Shown here: positions 30,402-44,108 of the stretch, piece after piece
Layout of the letters: each line of letters starts with the position of its first letter
How positions within the stretch are numbered: position 1 is the stretch's first letter
Assembly: GCF_000815025.1 (NCBI RefSeq)
Contig: NZ_CP007541.1
Span: 62,001 to 126,000 of the forward strand
DNA: 64,000 bases
DNA from: Coxiella endosymbiont of Amblyomma americanum
Lineage (GTDB): Bacteria > Pseudomonadota > Gammaproteobacteria > Coxiellales > Coxiellaceae
Direction of reading: 5' to 3'
Notes under the pieces: model-generated
What the model was told of the DNA's origin: nothing
The model's input: the letters and a program-made list of their open reading frames with translations, nothing else
The model's database searches: none
Translations under genes and position numbers: made by a program

Positions 30402-32039
30402 CTACTGTTTTAATTTATCAATGACTTCTTTAGTTATTCTTTGTATTAGCGGCTTAAATGGATTAATTGGTTGATTAAGTAATGGTTTTCCTAAATTTAT
30501 AAAATTTAATTCACCGCAATTAAGAAATACTTCTACTTTCTTTGCTATTTGTGGTAAGACGGGTTTTAAGTAAGTTGTTAGAATTTTAAATAAATTTAAC
30601 CCTTGTGTACATATATCTTGTACGTGCTTTTTTTGATTAGGTCTTTTTATTAGCTCCCATGGCTTTTCTCTATCAACGTATTGATTAGCTCGATCAGCGA
30701 GAGCCATGATTATACGTATAGCTTTATGATAATTTAAAGCTTCATAGTGTTCTAAAATATTTTTTTTAGCTGCTATAAAGTACTTATATAAAGAGAGTTC
30801 TGGTAGCATGTCAGATAATTTACTTTCCTGGTTTTTATTAATAAAGCTCGCGCACCGACTAGCCAAGTTAATATATTTACCAACCAAATCGGAATTAACA
30901 CGTTGAGTAAAGTCTTCTAGATTAAAATCAATATCTTCAATTTGGGAGCTAAGTTTATAGGCAAAATAGTACCGTAAGTATTCTACATTTAAATATTTTA
31001 AATACTGACGAGCAGTGATAAATATACCTCGAGATTTTGATATTTTTTGGCCATTAATGGTTAAATAACCGTGCACACAAATTTTAGTTGGTAATCGAAA
31101 GCCTGCGCCAGTAAGCATGGCTGGCCAAAAAAGGGAGTGAAAATAGATAATATCTTTTCCGATAAAATGATATAGTTCGGCTAAACTTTCTTTGCCCCAA
31201 TAAAAACTGAAATCAATCTCAGAACGTCGTTTAGTAAGGTTCTGAAGACTAGCCATGTAGCCAATAGGAGCATCTAACCATACATAAAAATATTTATCAA
31301 TTAAACCAGGAATGTTAAAACCAAAATAGGGAACATCCCGCGAAATATCCCATGCTTTAAGGCCATTTTTAAACCATTCTTTTAATTTATTTGCAACCTG
31401 TGGTTGTAAATGGTCTTCGTTAATCCAGTTCTGTAGAAAACTGCTATACCGGTTTAAAGCAAAAAAATAATGTTTTGAGTACTTTTGTATGGGTTGAGCG
31501 CTAGAAAGAGTAGAAACCGGATTAATTAATTCCATAGGATTATACGTAGAACCGCATGATTCGCAAACGTCACCGTACTGATCCAGTGTCATACAATGAG
31601 GACAAGTTCCTCTGATAAAGCGATCAGGAAGGAATATATTTTGTATAGGATCATAAGCTTGTGCAATAGTTTTCGCAAAAACATCACCTTTAATTTTTAA
31701 TTGATTATAAATAGATTCTGATAATATACGGTTTTCAGGAGAATGTGTTGTGTAAAAGTTGTCAAAACTAATTAAAAAATCAGTAAAATCTCTGATGTGT
31801 TCTGTTCGCATATTAGTTGCTAAAGCTTCGGGAGAAATACCAAGTTTTTTAGCAGCAATCATGACAGCAGTTCCGTGAGCATCTTCTCCGCAGATATAAA
31901 TGCATGAATTTCCAGAGAGACGATGAAAACGAACCCAAATATCGGATTGTATATACCCCACCATGTGGCCTAAATGAATAGGCCCATTAGCATATGGAAA
32001 AGCAGCGGTAACCAGAATATACCTTTTGTTTATATGCAT
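30402..32039 (-). CDS. metG: Methionyl-tRNA synthetase
   Basis: Charges tRNA-Met. 545 residues; the C-terminal tRNA-binding/dimerisation domain present in E. coli MetG (677) is missing, so this is a monomer-type enzyme. Class I signatures are [15 protein letters not shown] and KISKSRG. The zinc knuckle [18 protein letters not shown] is intact. It diverges from mrp, as in E. coli. Confidence 0.97.
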   Translation of the reverse strand: MHINKRYILVTAAFPYANGPIHLGHMVGYIQSDIWVRFHRLSGNSCIYICGEDAHGTAVMIAAKKLGISPEALATNMRTEHIRDFTDFLISFDNFYTTHSPENRILSESIYNQLKIKGDVFAKTIAQAYDPIQNIFLPDRFIRGTCPHCMTLDQYGDVCESCGSTYNPMELINPVSTLSSAQPIQKYSKHYFFALNRYSSFLQNWINEDHLQPQVANKLKEWFKNGLKAWDISRDVPYFGFNIPGLIDKYFYVWLDAPIGYMASLQNLTKRRSEIDFSFYWGKESLAELYHFIGKDIIYFHSLFWPAMLTGAGFRLPTKICVHGYLTINGQKISKSRGIFITARQYLKYLNVEYLRYYFAYKLSSQIEDIDFNLEDFTQRVNSDLVGKYINLASRCASFINKNQESKLSDMLPELSLYKYFIAAKKNILEHYEALNYHKAIRIIMALADRANQYVDREKPWELIKRPNQKKHVQDICTQGLNLFKILTTYLKPVLPQIAKKVEVFLNCGELNFINLGKPLLNQPINPFKPLIQRITKEVIDKLKQ

Positions 32040-32213
32040 ATAAACAAAATACTATACCTATTTTGTTAGTAATTTGCATCTTAAAATTGTTTAATATAGT
32101 ATCTTTAATACTTTATATCTTACAAAAAAATGATTGAATTTTTTATTCACGACATTTAGGGGACATTGTATTAACATTAACAATTCGTTGCAGTATAAAA
32201 AGAGCAGTTACTT

Positions 32214-32975
32214 ATGATTAAAAGTACCATTGCTATTGCTGCAGGAAAAGGGGGTGTTGGAAAATCAACGACAGCTGTTAACCTTGCCATCGCTCTTTAC
32301 AAAAAAGCAGGAGCTAAGGTAGGTCTGTTAGATGCCGATATCCATGGGCCAAGTCAGCCTATTATGTTAGGCATTCACGAAAAACCACGGATCGACAGAT
32401 CTAATAAAAAAATTATTCCTCTTCGTAAATACGGTATTCAAACAATTTCCATGGGTTATCTGACTGATGCACACACTCCGATGGTGTGGCGTGGTCCCAT
32501 GGTGAGTCAAGCGCTATTTCAGCTGATTTATGAAACGTTGTGGGAGGACCTTGATTTTCTTATCTTAGATCTACCCCCAGGTACAGGAGATATACCACTA
32601 ACTTTAGCTAAAAAGATCCATCTCACTGGGATTATTATTGTCACTACTCCTCAAAAAGTGGCCTTAGTTGACGCAAATAAAGCGCTTGTAATGTTTAGAA
32701 AGTTAGGAATTCCTATTCTGGGTCTTATTGAGAATATGGCAATTTATAAATGTTCTTTTTGTAATCACGAAGTAGCTATTTTTGGAAATGAGGGTGGAAA
32801 AAGGATGGCTGATGCCAATAGCATTCCCATTTTGGGGAAAATACCTCTTGATATTGTTATTCGTAAAAATTCGGATAGAGGAACACCAATAGTAATTTCA
32901 GATCCAAATAGTTCCATAGCAAAAATCTACGAAAATATTGCCTTCACGTTAATAGAACAGTTATCTTCACACTAA
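32214..32975 (+). CDS. mrp: Iron-sulfur cluster carrier ATPase Mrp (ApbC)
   Basis: A ParA-like P-loop ATPase that binds and passes on Fe-S clusters. The deviant Walker A AAGKGGVGKSTT lies at residues 9-20; MVWRGPMVSQAL, DLPPGTGDIPL and the cluster-binding CSFC motif follow. At 253 residues it lacks the N-terminal MIP18-type (DUF59) domain found in E. coli Mrp (369). Clients in this window could include AcnA, Nth and RsxB. Confidence 0.94.
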   Translation: MIKSTIAIAAGKGGVGKSTTAVNLAIALYKKAGAKVGLLDADIHGPSQPIMLGIHEKPRIDRSNKKIIPLRKYGIQTISMGYLTDAHTPMVWRGPMVSQALFQLIYETLWEDLDFLILDLPPGTGDIPLTLAKKIHLTGIIIVTTPQKVALVDANKALVMFRKLGIPILGLIENMAIYKCSFCNHEVAIFGNEGGKRMADANSIPILGKIPLDIVIRKNSDRGTPIVISDPNSSIAKIYENIAFTLIEQLSSH

Positions 32976-33031
32976 TAAAATAATCGTAATATGAAGTTTT
33001 CTAGTGTTTATCGTGGAAGAGGGTGAATTGA

Positions 33032-33595
33032 ATGTCAATTAAATCAGATAGATGGATTCGTTATATGGCAAAATCCCATAAAATGATTTGTCCTTTTGAG
33101 TCGAATCAAGTTTGTCAAACATCGTCTGGAATAGTAGTGTCTTATGGAACTTCAAGTTATGGGTATGATGTTCGTTGTACAAATGAGTTTAAAATTTTTA
33201 CTAATATTAATACTTCTATTGTTGATCCAAAAAATTTTGACAGAAGTGGTTTTGTGGATTTAAAAACAGACATTTGTATTATTCCACCCAACTCGTTTGC
33301 TTTAGCTTGTACAGTAGAATATTTTAGAATTCCGAGAAACGTATTGACGATTTGCTTAGGTAAATCTACTTACGCTCGATGTGGGATAATAGTTAATATC
33401 ACACCTCTAGAACCCGAGTGGGAAGGACATGTTACGTTAGAATTTTCTAATACCACTAATTCACCCGCTAAAATTTATGCCCATGAAGGAATCGCGCAAA
33501 TGTTATTTCTAGAATCTGATGAAATCTGCGAAGTTTCTTATAAAGATCGTAGTGGAAAATATCAGGGACAACAAGGAATAACTCTGCCAAAGTAA
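33032..33595 (+). CDS. dcd: dCTP deaminase
   Basis: Deaminates dCTP to dUTP, the main dUMP source for ThyA in gammaproteobacteria. 187 residues against 193 in E. coli. Seen: [16 protein letters not shown], the active-site stretch [21 protein letters not shown] with the catalytic Glu, and [12 protein letters not shown]. It begins 56 nt after mrp on the same strand; the conserved neighbourhood metG/mrp/dcd is also seen in relatives. Confidence 0.96.
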   Translation: MSIKSDRWIRYMAKSHKMICPFESNQVCQTSSGIVVSYGTSSYGYDVRCTNEFKIFTNINTSIVDPKNFDRSGFVDLKTDICIIPPNSFALACTVEYFRIPRNVLTICLGKSTYARCGIIVNITPLEPEWEGHVTLEFSNTTNSPAKIYAHEGIAQMLFLESDEICEVSYKDRSGKYQGQQGITLPK

Positions 33596-33663
33596 CGATA
33601 AAAGATAAAGCTTGTTTTTATTTTGAAAAATGATGTGCACTTTGTTAACACAACTTTTATTAA

Positions 33664-35397
<1,734 letters not shown>

Positions 35398-35610
35398 TAA
35401 TGCATCTCTTATTCCCGTGTGCCGATTTGGTATTAAAGATGAGTTATTTGTTATAATCCATATTGTGGAAGTATAATTTGCTTATTACAATGTATTATGT
35501 TGTTAAAATACAATAAAGAAAATAAAACTATAATGATTATCTATGGGTTTTTTGATATCAGGTTTTTACTTAGTTATCTTTTTGTAGGATTTTGAATTGC
35601 GAAATGTATT

Positions 35611-36474
35611 ATGAAAATAATTGATTTTGAAATAGGTTTAGATAAACCATTATTTTTGATCGCGGGACCTTGTGTAATAGAAAGCGAACAACTTGTCCTG
35701 GACGTAGCAAGTGAACTTAAAGAAATTACTCAGAGTTTACAGATGCCTTTTATTTTTAAGACTTCTTTTGATAAAGCTAATCGTTCTTCTCATTTGAGTT
35801 ATCGAGGTCCTGGTATCGATAAAGGACTAAAAATTCTCGAAAAAGTTAAACAAACGATTAAAGTACCAATTTTAACAGATGTGCATGAAGATACTGCATT
35901 GGATGAAGTGGTTGCTGTTGCGGACGTTTTACAAATTCCTGCCTTTTTATGCCGACAAAGTAATTTTGTTTTCAGTGTTGCAGGCTGTGGTAAACCTGTT
36001 AACATAAAAAAAGGCCAATTTTTGGCACCATGGGATATGAAACAAGTAGTAGCTAAAGCATGGATGACAGGGAATAAAAAGATTATGATATGCGAGCGAG
36101 GATATACTTTTGGTTATAATAATTTAATTGTTGATATGCGGTCTTTGGCTATTATGCGTGAAACCACTTGTCCAATAGTATTTGATGTTACGCATTCTGT
36201 GCAGTTTCCTGGAGGAAGGGGTGTAAGTTCTGGAGGGCAAAGTGCAATGATTCCTGTTTTAGCTCGTTCTGCAGTTGCGGCTGGAATTTCTGGAATTTTT
36301 ATGGAAGTTCACCCAAACCCTGATAAAGCGTTAAGCGATGGATCTATTTCGTGGCCATTGAGTATGGTTCAACCTTTATTAAAGACGTTGCAGATCATCG
36401 ATAAAATTATTAAAAAATCTTTCCTTATAGAAAAGAATGCAATTATTAAAAACTTTGAAGATTTTGTAGATTAA
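35611..36474 (+). CDS. kdsA: 2-dehydro-3-deoxyphosphooctonate aldolase (KDO-8-P synthase)
   Basis: Condenses PEP and arabinose-5-phosphate for the KDO of LPS. 287 residues against 284. Seen: [62 protein letters not shown] and [11 protein letters not shown]. The Cys in ICERG would suggest a metal-independent or dual type only after alignment. Its presence shows that LPS inner-core synthesis is kept. eno starts 41 nt downstream. Confidence 0.97.
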   Translation: MKIIDFEIGLDKPLFLIAGPCVIESEQLVLDVASELKEITQSLQMPFIFKTSFDKANRSSHLSYRGPGIDKGLKILEKVKQTIKVPILTDVHEDTALDEVVAVADVLQIPAFLCRQSNFVFSVAGCGKPVNIKKGQFLAPWDMKQVVAKAWMTGNKKIMICERGYTFGYNNLIVDMRSLAIMRETTCPIVFDVTHSVQFPGGRGVSSGGQSAMIPVLARSAVAAGISGIFMEVHPNPDKALSDGSISWPLSMVQPLLKTLQIIDKIIKKSFLIEKNAIIKNFEDFVD

Positions 36475-36494
36475 GGAAAGAAAAGAGACATTAA

Positions 36495-38083
<1,589 letters not shown>

Positions 38084-38139
38084 TGGATTTTACGACTATT
38101 TGTCGTCAGATTTGGTGTGAAAATGTTAACATCGTTTTT

Positions 38140-38940
38140 ATGAAAAGAATATCCTTAGATAAAAAATTGCATTTACTAATTTCTAATGATGATGGTGTAT
38201 ATGCGAAAGGATTATCAATTTTAGTTGATACTCTAAAAAATCTAGGTCACATTAGTGTCTTCGCACCAGATCGAAATCGTAGTGGTTCAAGTAATTCTTT
38301 GACTTTACATGCTCCATTACATATTAAGAGTTTAGAAAACGGCATGATTAGTGTAGAAGGAACACCTACTGATTGTGTACATTTAGCTATTACTGGTGGA
38401 ATGTTACAGAAAATTCCTGACATAGTAGTAGCTGGGATTAATGATGGACCTAATTTAGGAGATGATGTTTGGTACTCCGGGACAGTCGCTGCCGCTATGG
38501 AGGGACGTTTTTTAGGTATTCCTGCACTGGCGGTTTCGTTAGTAGGAGAACGGTTTTTTTATCATGAGACGGCAGCTAAAGTAACGAAAAAGTTAATTAA
38601 ATATATTATGAAAGATTCTTTATTTGCTACTAATGCGATATTGAACATTAATGTACCGGATTTACCTTATCATAAATTAAAGGGTTTCAAAGTTACGAGA
38701 TTAGGCGCTCGGCACAAATCTGAACCGATAATTCGACAGATTGATCCTCGCGGTCATCCTATTTATTGGGTAGGAGCAGTTGGGGCTGAACAAGATGCGG
38801 GCCCTGGAACAGATTTCTTTGCTATCAACAATCAATGTGTCTCCATTACTCCATTGCGTGTAGACCTTACTTGTTATGAAGCTTTTGATCAACTAGTCGC
38901 TTTGGTTGAGGAAGCTTCTTGGGAAAACTCTGAAAATTAG
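38140..38940 (+). CDS. surE: 5'/3'-nucleotidase SurE
   Basis: A metal-dependent nucleoside monophosphatase/exopolyphosphatase. The ATG at 38140 gives 266 residues and places ISNDDGVYAKG (metal ligands) near residue 13, as in the family. Further blocks: APDRNRSGSSNSLTL, GTPTDCVHLAI, GINDGPNLGDDVWYSGTVAAAMEG. A GTG at 38083 would overlap the ftsB stop and add 19 non-conserved residues. In many relatives pcm, nlpD and rpoS follow; here they do not. Confidence 0.93.
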   Translation: MKRISLDKKLHLLISNDDGVYAKGLSILVDTLKNLGHISVFAPDRNRSGSSNSLTLHAPLHIKSLENGMISVEGTPTDCVHLAITGGMLQKIPDIVVAGINDGPNLGDDVWYSGTVAAAMEGRFLGIPALAVSLVGERFFYHETAAKVTKKLIKYIMKDSLFATNAILNINVPDLPYHKLKGFKVTRLGARHKSEPIIRQIDPRGHPIYWVGAVGAEQDAGPGTDFFAINNQCVSITPLRVDLTCYEAFDQLVALVEEASWENSEN

Positions 38941-39011
38941 GCAGCCCTTAATTTTTAGGATTATTTGATTTAAGTGTAATAATTAAAAAGAAGGTTGGAA
39001 AAACAAATCTT

Positions 39012-39032
39012 CTACTGATTTTTAATCAGTAG
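39012..39032 (+). repeat. Perfect stem-loop between surE and the zinc protein gene
   Basis: CTACTGATT and AATCAGTAG form a 9-bp stem with a TTT loop. No T run follows on the plus strand, and it sits 26 nt before the next start codon, so a leader hairpin is as likely as a terminator. Confidence 0.5.
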
Positions 39033-39057
39033 CTAGTAGCTAAACTTACAAGATAAA

Positions 39058-39276
39058 ATGAAACCTAATACTAATAAAACTAATCTATTGCAGAAATATT
39101 ATAAGATAACTCAATCAGATTTGCCATTGTCGTGCCCGATGATGGGGAAAAATATTTGGAACAAACATCCTAAAATTTATTTACCTATTGAACAAAAAGG
39201 CTATTTTGTATGTCCTTATTGTGGAACTGAATATTTTTTACAAGGCTTGGAACGGTTGAAAAAAGAATGTGATTAA
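39058..39276 (+). CDS. Small zinc-finger (CHCC type) protein
   Basis: A 72-residue protein with the zf-CHCC pattern shared with the mitochondrial complex I subunit NDUFS6: C26, H37, C52 and C55 in LSCPMMG, KHPKIYLPI and FVCPYCGTEYFL. Such proteins are widespread in proteobacteria, and their role is not settled. The C-terminal ERLKKE tail is charged. The match of both spacing and the HP-x-x-YLPI block makes this a real gene despite its size. Confidence 0.85.
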   Translation: MKPNTNKTNLLQKYYKITQSDLPLSCPMMGKNIWNKHPKIYLPIEQKGYFVCPYCGTEYFLQGLERLKKECD

Positions 39277-39341
39277 AACAAACATACTATTCATTTTTTT
39301 TAATTACAATAAATTCTAAATAAAGTTCAAAATGCAGTTTG

Positions 39342-39846
39342 TCAATATGCGGTTATATTATACAGATGTACAAGCCTAATGATAATTGCTAAAACTGCCC
39401 TTGCATATAAAGCAGCTATTATATCATCAATCATGATACCCCAACCACCTCTAATTTTTCTTTCAACCCACTTGATAGGCCAAGGCTTCCAGATATCGAA
39501 TGCACGAAATAGAATAAAACCCACCGCAATACAATACCAGTTGTTAGGTATCATTATTGAAAAAAACAAAAACCCAACCATTTCATCCCATACAATGTTT
39601 GGATGATCGGTAATCTCAAAACCACGACCAGTGATGTCGCAAATGATCACTCCAAAAATAAAAAGAACACATGTTGTAATGCTATGGATCAGTGGAGAAA
39701 GTTGACATAAAAAAATAAAGGGCAACACCTAGTATCGTACCACATGTACCTGGCATCCAAGGTATTGTTCCAACTCCAAACCCACAAGATGTAAATTTTA
39801 TTATTTGAATGATGCGAGAAATCCATATTTTTTTTTTATTAATCAT
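39342..39846 (-). pseudogene. pgpA: Phosphatidylglycerophosphatase A, frameshifted in a poly-T run
   Basis: Two frames together make a whole PgpA. From the ATG at 39844-39846 the minus strand encodes the conserved start (TSCGFGVGTIPWMPGTCGT), then stops soon after a run of seven T (plus-strand A at 39709-39715). The remaining part, open from 39728 to 39342 in the next frame, carries HPNIVWDEMVGF, FRAFDIWKPWPI and RGGWGIMIDDIIAA. Removing one T joins them into about 167 residues (E. coli 172). PgpA makes phosphatidylglycerol. This may be a true mutation, a slippage-rescued gene or a sequencing error. Confidence 0.88.
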
Positions 39847-40159
39847 AACGTTTTACTAATCTAGAGTTTTATTGGTCGTGTAATTGTTAACAATAACGCT
39901 ACTCTGTTCTAAAAATCGAACATTGAAGAAAGCAGATTTTTAAAGCATGTTCCTAATTAAAATAAAACAAAGACACGAATTGGTAAATTATATCAATTGT
40001 ATAAAAGAGAATCTATATGCAAACGGGATTAAGAGGCGATTTAAAGTTTTCTAAACAGAGGTCGTAAAAATTTTTGGAATAGTAAAAACAATCAACTTTT
40101 GACAACAGTATTCCTCTCAAAATTTCATTAATGCTTTTAAAATGTTATGAAATTTTACA
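39847..40159. other. Gap between pgpA and rimK
   Basis: About 310 nt, no gene seen. Arms AAAATTTCAT (40119-40128) and ATGAAATTTT (40147-40156) pair over 10 bp just beyond the rimK stop codon and could end the minus-strand rimB-rimK transcript. Confidence 0.4.
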
Positions 40160-41065
40160 TTAGCCTTGATAGCGATTATATTTTTTAATTGGTTTGGCGT
40201 TTCTTTCTATAAAATTAATAATCATACCAGCGATATCTTGTCGAGTAATGGTTTCTATTCCACGCAGGCCTGGGGATGCATTTACTTCAAGTACTAATGG
40301 ACCACGTTTTGACCGTAACAAATCAACTCCAGCTACATTGAGCCCCATAGCTTTGACAGCATTAATAGCAATTTCTCTTTCTTTCGGAGTAATTTTTATT
40401 AATTTTATCGTTCCTCCTCGGTGAACGTTTGATCTAAAATCGCCGGACTGTGCTTCTCTTTGCATAGCTGCAACTACTTTATTATTAATAACAAAACAAC
40501 GTACGTCTCGTCCTTGAGTTTCTTCAATAAACTCCTGAATAATAATGTTTACTTTTAATCCTAAGAAAGCTTGTATTACACTTTCTGCTGCTTTTTTAGT
40601 TTCAGCTAACACTACACCAATTCCTTGTGTACCTTCAATAAGTTTAATTATTAAAGGTGGACCTCCTACCATTTGAATAAGGTCATCAATGTCATCAGGA
40701 GAATGGGCAAAGCCGGTAATAGGTAGATCAATTCCTTTTCTAGAAAGAAATTGGAGTGAACGAAATTTATCTCTGGATCGAGTAATAGCTATCGAAGAAT
40801 TGAGACAGAAAATACCCATCATTTCAAATTGGCGAACTACAGCTGTTCCATAAAAAGTAACAGAAGAACCAATACGGGGAATAATAGCGTCATAGGCAGC
40901 TAATTTTTTTCCCATGTAGTGAATAGTAGGTTTTTCGTGGATTAAACTCATGTAACAACGCAATGTATTAATGATCTTAACTTGATGTCCTCTTGACCAG
41001 GCCGCTTCTTTTAAGCGCTGTGTAGAATATAGTTTCTTCTTAGTGGATAATATTATAATTTTCAC
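40160..41065 (-). CDS. rimK: RimK-type alpha-L-glutamate ligase
   Basis: An ATP-grasp enzyme; E. coli RimK adds glutamates to the C-terminus of ribosomal protein S6. 301 residues against 300. Seen: [61 protein letters not shown], and the metal site [17 protein letters not shown]. Its start overlaps the stop of the protease gene upstream by 4 nt. The S6 gene is not in the window. Confidence 0.95.
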   Translation of the reverse strand: MKIIILSTKKKLYSTQRLKEAAWSRGHQVKIINTLRCYMSLIHEKPTIHYMGKKLAAYDAIIPRIGSSVTFYGTAVVRQFEMMGIFCLNSSIAITRSRDKFRSLQFLSRKGIDLPITGFAHSPDDIDDLIQMVGGPPLIIKLIEGTQGIGVVLAETKKAAESVIQAFLGLKVNIIIQEFIEETQGRDVRCFVINNKVVAAMQREAQSGDFRSNVHRGGTIKLIKITPKEREIAINAVKAMGLNVAGVDLLRSKRGPLVLEVNASPGLRGIETITRQDIAGMIINFIERNAKPIKKYNRYQG

Positions 41066-41508
41066 TGCACTTCGCCCTTTTGACTTGCTAAAAATGATTG
41101 ATTAGGATTGATAATGGTATTTTGCAGAGCTGATCGTCCTAGTAACATTCGAAAACCCATTTTATCGCGATTAGTAAGTGTAATTTCTATAGGCCAACAT
41201 CTATTACCTAGAATGATGTTTGTTTTAATGGTATAGCGAAGTTCTTTATGTCCGCTAGAATTAGTTATAAGTTTTTGTCCTAAAATATCATCTGTCTTAC
41301 AAGAAATTACAACTTGATTGTTTTTTTCTACAGGAAACAATTGAAAATGCAAGTAGTTGTTTTTTCCCTCTTTAATTATATTTATAGAAGAAGCGTGTAG
41401 AGCTGAAGTCTTGGCACCAGTATCAATCTTAGCTTTTATATGATTCACTCCAAGATCGGGAAGAGTAAGCCATTCACGCCAACCAATAATTATTAAGGAT
41501 GTGTTCAA
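41062..41508 (-). CDS. rimB: RimB-type retropepsin-like protease
   Basis: A 148-residue protein of the family annotated as ATP-dependent zinc protease (PF05618). The aspartic-protease-like motif [11 protein letters not shown] (D29-T30-G31) and the end [11 protein letters not shown] are diagnostic. In Pseudomonas the homologue RimB works with RimK on S6 tails. The 4-nt overlap (ATGA) with rimK shows that the pair is one unit. RimA is not adjacent. Confidence 0.88.
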   Translation of the reverse strand: MNTSLIIIGWREWLTLPDLGVNHIKAKIDTGAKTSALHASSINIIKEGKNNYLHFQLFPVEKNNQVVISCKTDDILGQKLITNSSGHKELRYTIKTNIILGNRCWPIEITLTNRDKMGFRMLLGRSALQNTIINPNQSFLASQKGEVQ

Positions 41509-41665
41509 AAATCACTCATTTAATCATAAAAAATTATCTAATCATAAAATAAAATATAGAACAATAGAATATAAGAAACATAATTGCATTGTTATAGATG
41601 CTATCTGTATTATTAAATGATAGTATATAACTAAGTGGTTTCCTTTAGGTAGATAATAAATAACA

Positions 41666-41740
41666 GGGCCCATAGCTCAGTTTGGTTAGAGCAATCGACT
41701 CATAATCGACAGGCCCCAGGTTCGAATCCTGGTGGGCCCA
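41666..41740 (+). tRNA. tRNA-Ile2 (anticodon CAT, to be lysidinylated)
   Basis: Acceptor GGGCCCA pairs with TGGGCCC, D arm AGCTCAG...GAGC, anticodon stem-loop CGACTCATAATCG, T loop GGTTCGAATCC, discriminator A; no encoded CCA. The anticodon arm matches tRNA-Ile2 more than tRNA-Met, and the true elongator tRNA-Met is at 9656. TilS would be needed to convert C34 to lysidine. It could be labelled tRNA-Met by software. Confidence 0.85.
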
Positions 41741-41926
41741 ATAATGTCATCTTTTTAAAAAAGGTTGTCTTTCATATTTTGAATTCGTCTCTTAGTTACT
41801 CGAAGTGTTTGTAGTGTTTCAAAAAAACGTGGTTTGCAAGTGTACAAGCTGATAGAACAACTGCTCTATAACTATTACTTTTTTTAAAGCAATAATATTT
41901 TTAATTAAGTGTAGAAAATGTAGATA

Positions 41927-43927
41927 CTATTCTTCGGTTTCAAGAAAACTATATAATTTTTCAGCACGGCTGGGATGACGTAATTTGCGTAATGCTTTTG
42001 CTTCGATTTGTCGTATTCGTTCTCGAGTTACGTCAAACTGTTTACCTACTTCTTCTAAAGTATGATCAGTATTCATATCAATCCCAAAACGCATGTGCAA
42101 AACTTTGGATTCACGTGGTGTTAAAGTAGACAAAATATCTCGAATTGCTTCTATTAAGCTAGCTGAAGTTGCAAAATCGATAGGTGATTCTATGTTTGCA
42201 TCTTCAATAAAATCACTAAGATTAGAATCTTCATCTTCACCAATTGGTGTTTCCATAGAAATAGGTTCTTTAGCGATTTTTAGTACTTTTCTCACTTTTT
42301 CTTCTGACATATCCATATGACGACCTAATTCTTCTGGAGTAGCTTCTATACCAGTTTCTTGAAAAATTTGCCGACTAATGCGATTAAGTTTATTTATAGT
42401 TTCAATCATATGCACAGGAATACGAATAGTACGCGCCTGATCGGCAATCGATCGAGTAATTGCTTGTCTAATCCACCAAGTGGCATAGGTTGAAAATTTA
42501 TAGCCTCTGCGATATTCAAATTTATCTACAGCCTTCATTAAACCAATGTTTCCTTCTTGAATTAGATCAAGAAATTGTAATCCGCGATTAGTGTATTTTT
42601 TTGCTATAGAAATCACTAATCGTAGGTTAGCTTCGATCATTTCTTTTTTTGCGCGTCGTGATTTAGCTTCTCCAATCGCAATACGACGGTTGATTTCTTT
42701 AATTTCCTGAATAGTTAAATTACTTTTTTTTTCTAATTGTGCTAAGTTTTGCTGAGCGCGATAGACATCTCTACTATAGAATTCTAATTGTTTGCTTTGT
42801 TGCTGATTTTCTTTCTTATATTTTTCTAACCAACTCATATTGGTTTCATTATAAGGAAAAGAAGCTATAAATTTTTTTCGTGATGTATTTGCTTTTATTA
42901 CACAATAATTCATGATTAACCGTTCGTAGTGATGCACTTCTTTTAATAGATAACGAAGTCGCCCAGTGAGTTGATTAAACTGTCGCATAGAAAGCTTAAA
43001 AGTAGAAAAGTACTCTGCTAAGTTCTTTTGATTCTTCAGAGTAATTGGTGCTGTCTTGCCGTAGCTTTTAATTGCTTGTAAGTAACGATCATATAGTATT
43101 TTTAGCTCTTCTATATGCTTTTGTGTTACTATTGGATCCGGTCCGTTGTCACCGACAAACTCATCTGAAACAGCACTATCTTCGATACCACTGACTCTTT
43201 CGTACATAGAAATATCACCTTCTTTAGAAGTCTCAAAGAGAGGAAATAGTTTTTCTTCATCAAAGAAATCAATAAGTAAATCGCTTAGGCGACCTTCAGA
43301 AGTTATTATACTTTCGTATTCCCTAATAAAACTTTCAATGAGTTTAGGGTATTGAACCATAGCTCCCATCACCTGACGAATTCCACTTTCTATTTTTTTA
43401 GCAATGACAATTTCACCTTCACGTGTTAATAATTCCACACTACCCATCTCTCGCATATACATGCGCACGGGATCCGTAGTTCTTGTTTCTGTTGCTAATA
43501 CTTCTGCTACGTCTTCTTCATCATCCGATTGAGAATCGTCTTCTAGAAGCATAGAATCTGCGTCAGGGGGAATTTCGAACACCTTTATGCCCATTTCAGT
43601 AAGCCGACTAATAATTCCTTCCATTTGCGCAGGATCGGTATAATCGTTCGGGAGAAGGTTGATAAGATCTTCGTGAACTAAATATCTTTTATTTTTAGCT
43701 TCATCTAATAAAGCATTGAAACCTGAGTGTTGTATTTCAGAGATGTTTTCTTCCAATTGAGCAGCAGTTGATAAAGTAAAAGACATTCCGTCTTTAACTC
43801 CCCATGTTTGTATAGAAGAACTTAGATTTTTTATTGCTTTTTCTTCTTTAAATTTTTTCATTATCCCGACTTTTTTAATTTTTTCTTTATTTTTCATGTT
43901 TTGCATACTTATCTTGTCTTTTTTCAA
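41927..43927 (-). CDS. rpoD: RNA polymerase sigma-70 factor RpoD
   Basis: The housekeeping sigma factor, 666 residues. Region 1.1 (about 50-125), 1.2 ([23 protein letters not shown]), the non-conserved insert, then region 2 ([35 protein letters not shown], the -10 reader [17 protein letters not shown]), region 3 and region 4 ([30 protein letters not shown]). The start is uncertain: TTG at 43927 follows AGGA, but in-frame ATGs lie 7 and 10 codons further in. It is the last gene of rpsU-dnaG-rpoD. Confidence 0.97.
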   Translation of the reverse strand: MKKDKISMQNMKNKEKIKKVGIMKKFKEEKAIKNLSSSIQTWGVKDGMSFTLSTAAQLEENISEIQHSGFNALLDEAKNKRYLVHEDLINLLPNDYTDPAQMEGIISRLTEMGIKVFEIPPDADSMLLEDDSQSDDEEDVAEVLATETRTTDPVRMYMREMGSVELLTREGEIVIAKKIESGIRQVMGAMVQYPKLIESFIREYESIITSEGRLSDLLIDFFDEEKLFPLFETSKEGDISMYERVSGIEDSAVSDEFVGDNGPDPIVTQKHIEELKILYDRYLQAIKSYGKTAPITLKNQKNLAEYFSTFKLSMRQFNQLTGRLRYLLKEVHHYERLIMNYCVIKANTSRKKFIASFPYNETNMSWLEKYKKENQQQSKQLEFYSRDVYRAQQNLAQLEKKSNLTIQEIKEINRRIAIGEAKSRRAKKEMIEANLRLVISIAKKYTNRGLQFLDLIQEGNIGLMKAVDKFEYRRGYKFSTYATWWIRQAITRSIADQARTIRIPVHMIETINKLNRISRQIFQETGIEATPEELGRHMDMSEEKVRKVLKIAKEPISMETPIGEDEDSNLSDFIEDANIESPIDFATSASLIEAIRDILSTLTPRESKVLHMRFGIDMNTDHTLEEVGKQFDVTRERIRQIEAKALRKLRHPSRAEKLYSFLETEE

Positions 43928-44108
43928 AGCATTTTTCCTATGATATATTGTTGGTATTTATTACTTGATGATTTTTAGTTTTGGTATTACCAAAGTTAGC
44001 AGCTTAATTAGTGTATCATCTTAATATAGAAAGATTGCACTTCTTTTAAGAATAACTGCACAATCTGATTAAGTGAACAACAATCTATTTCTGTCATACG
44101 TTATAAGG

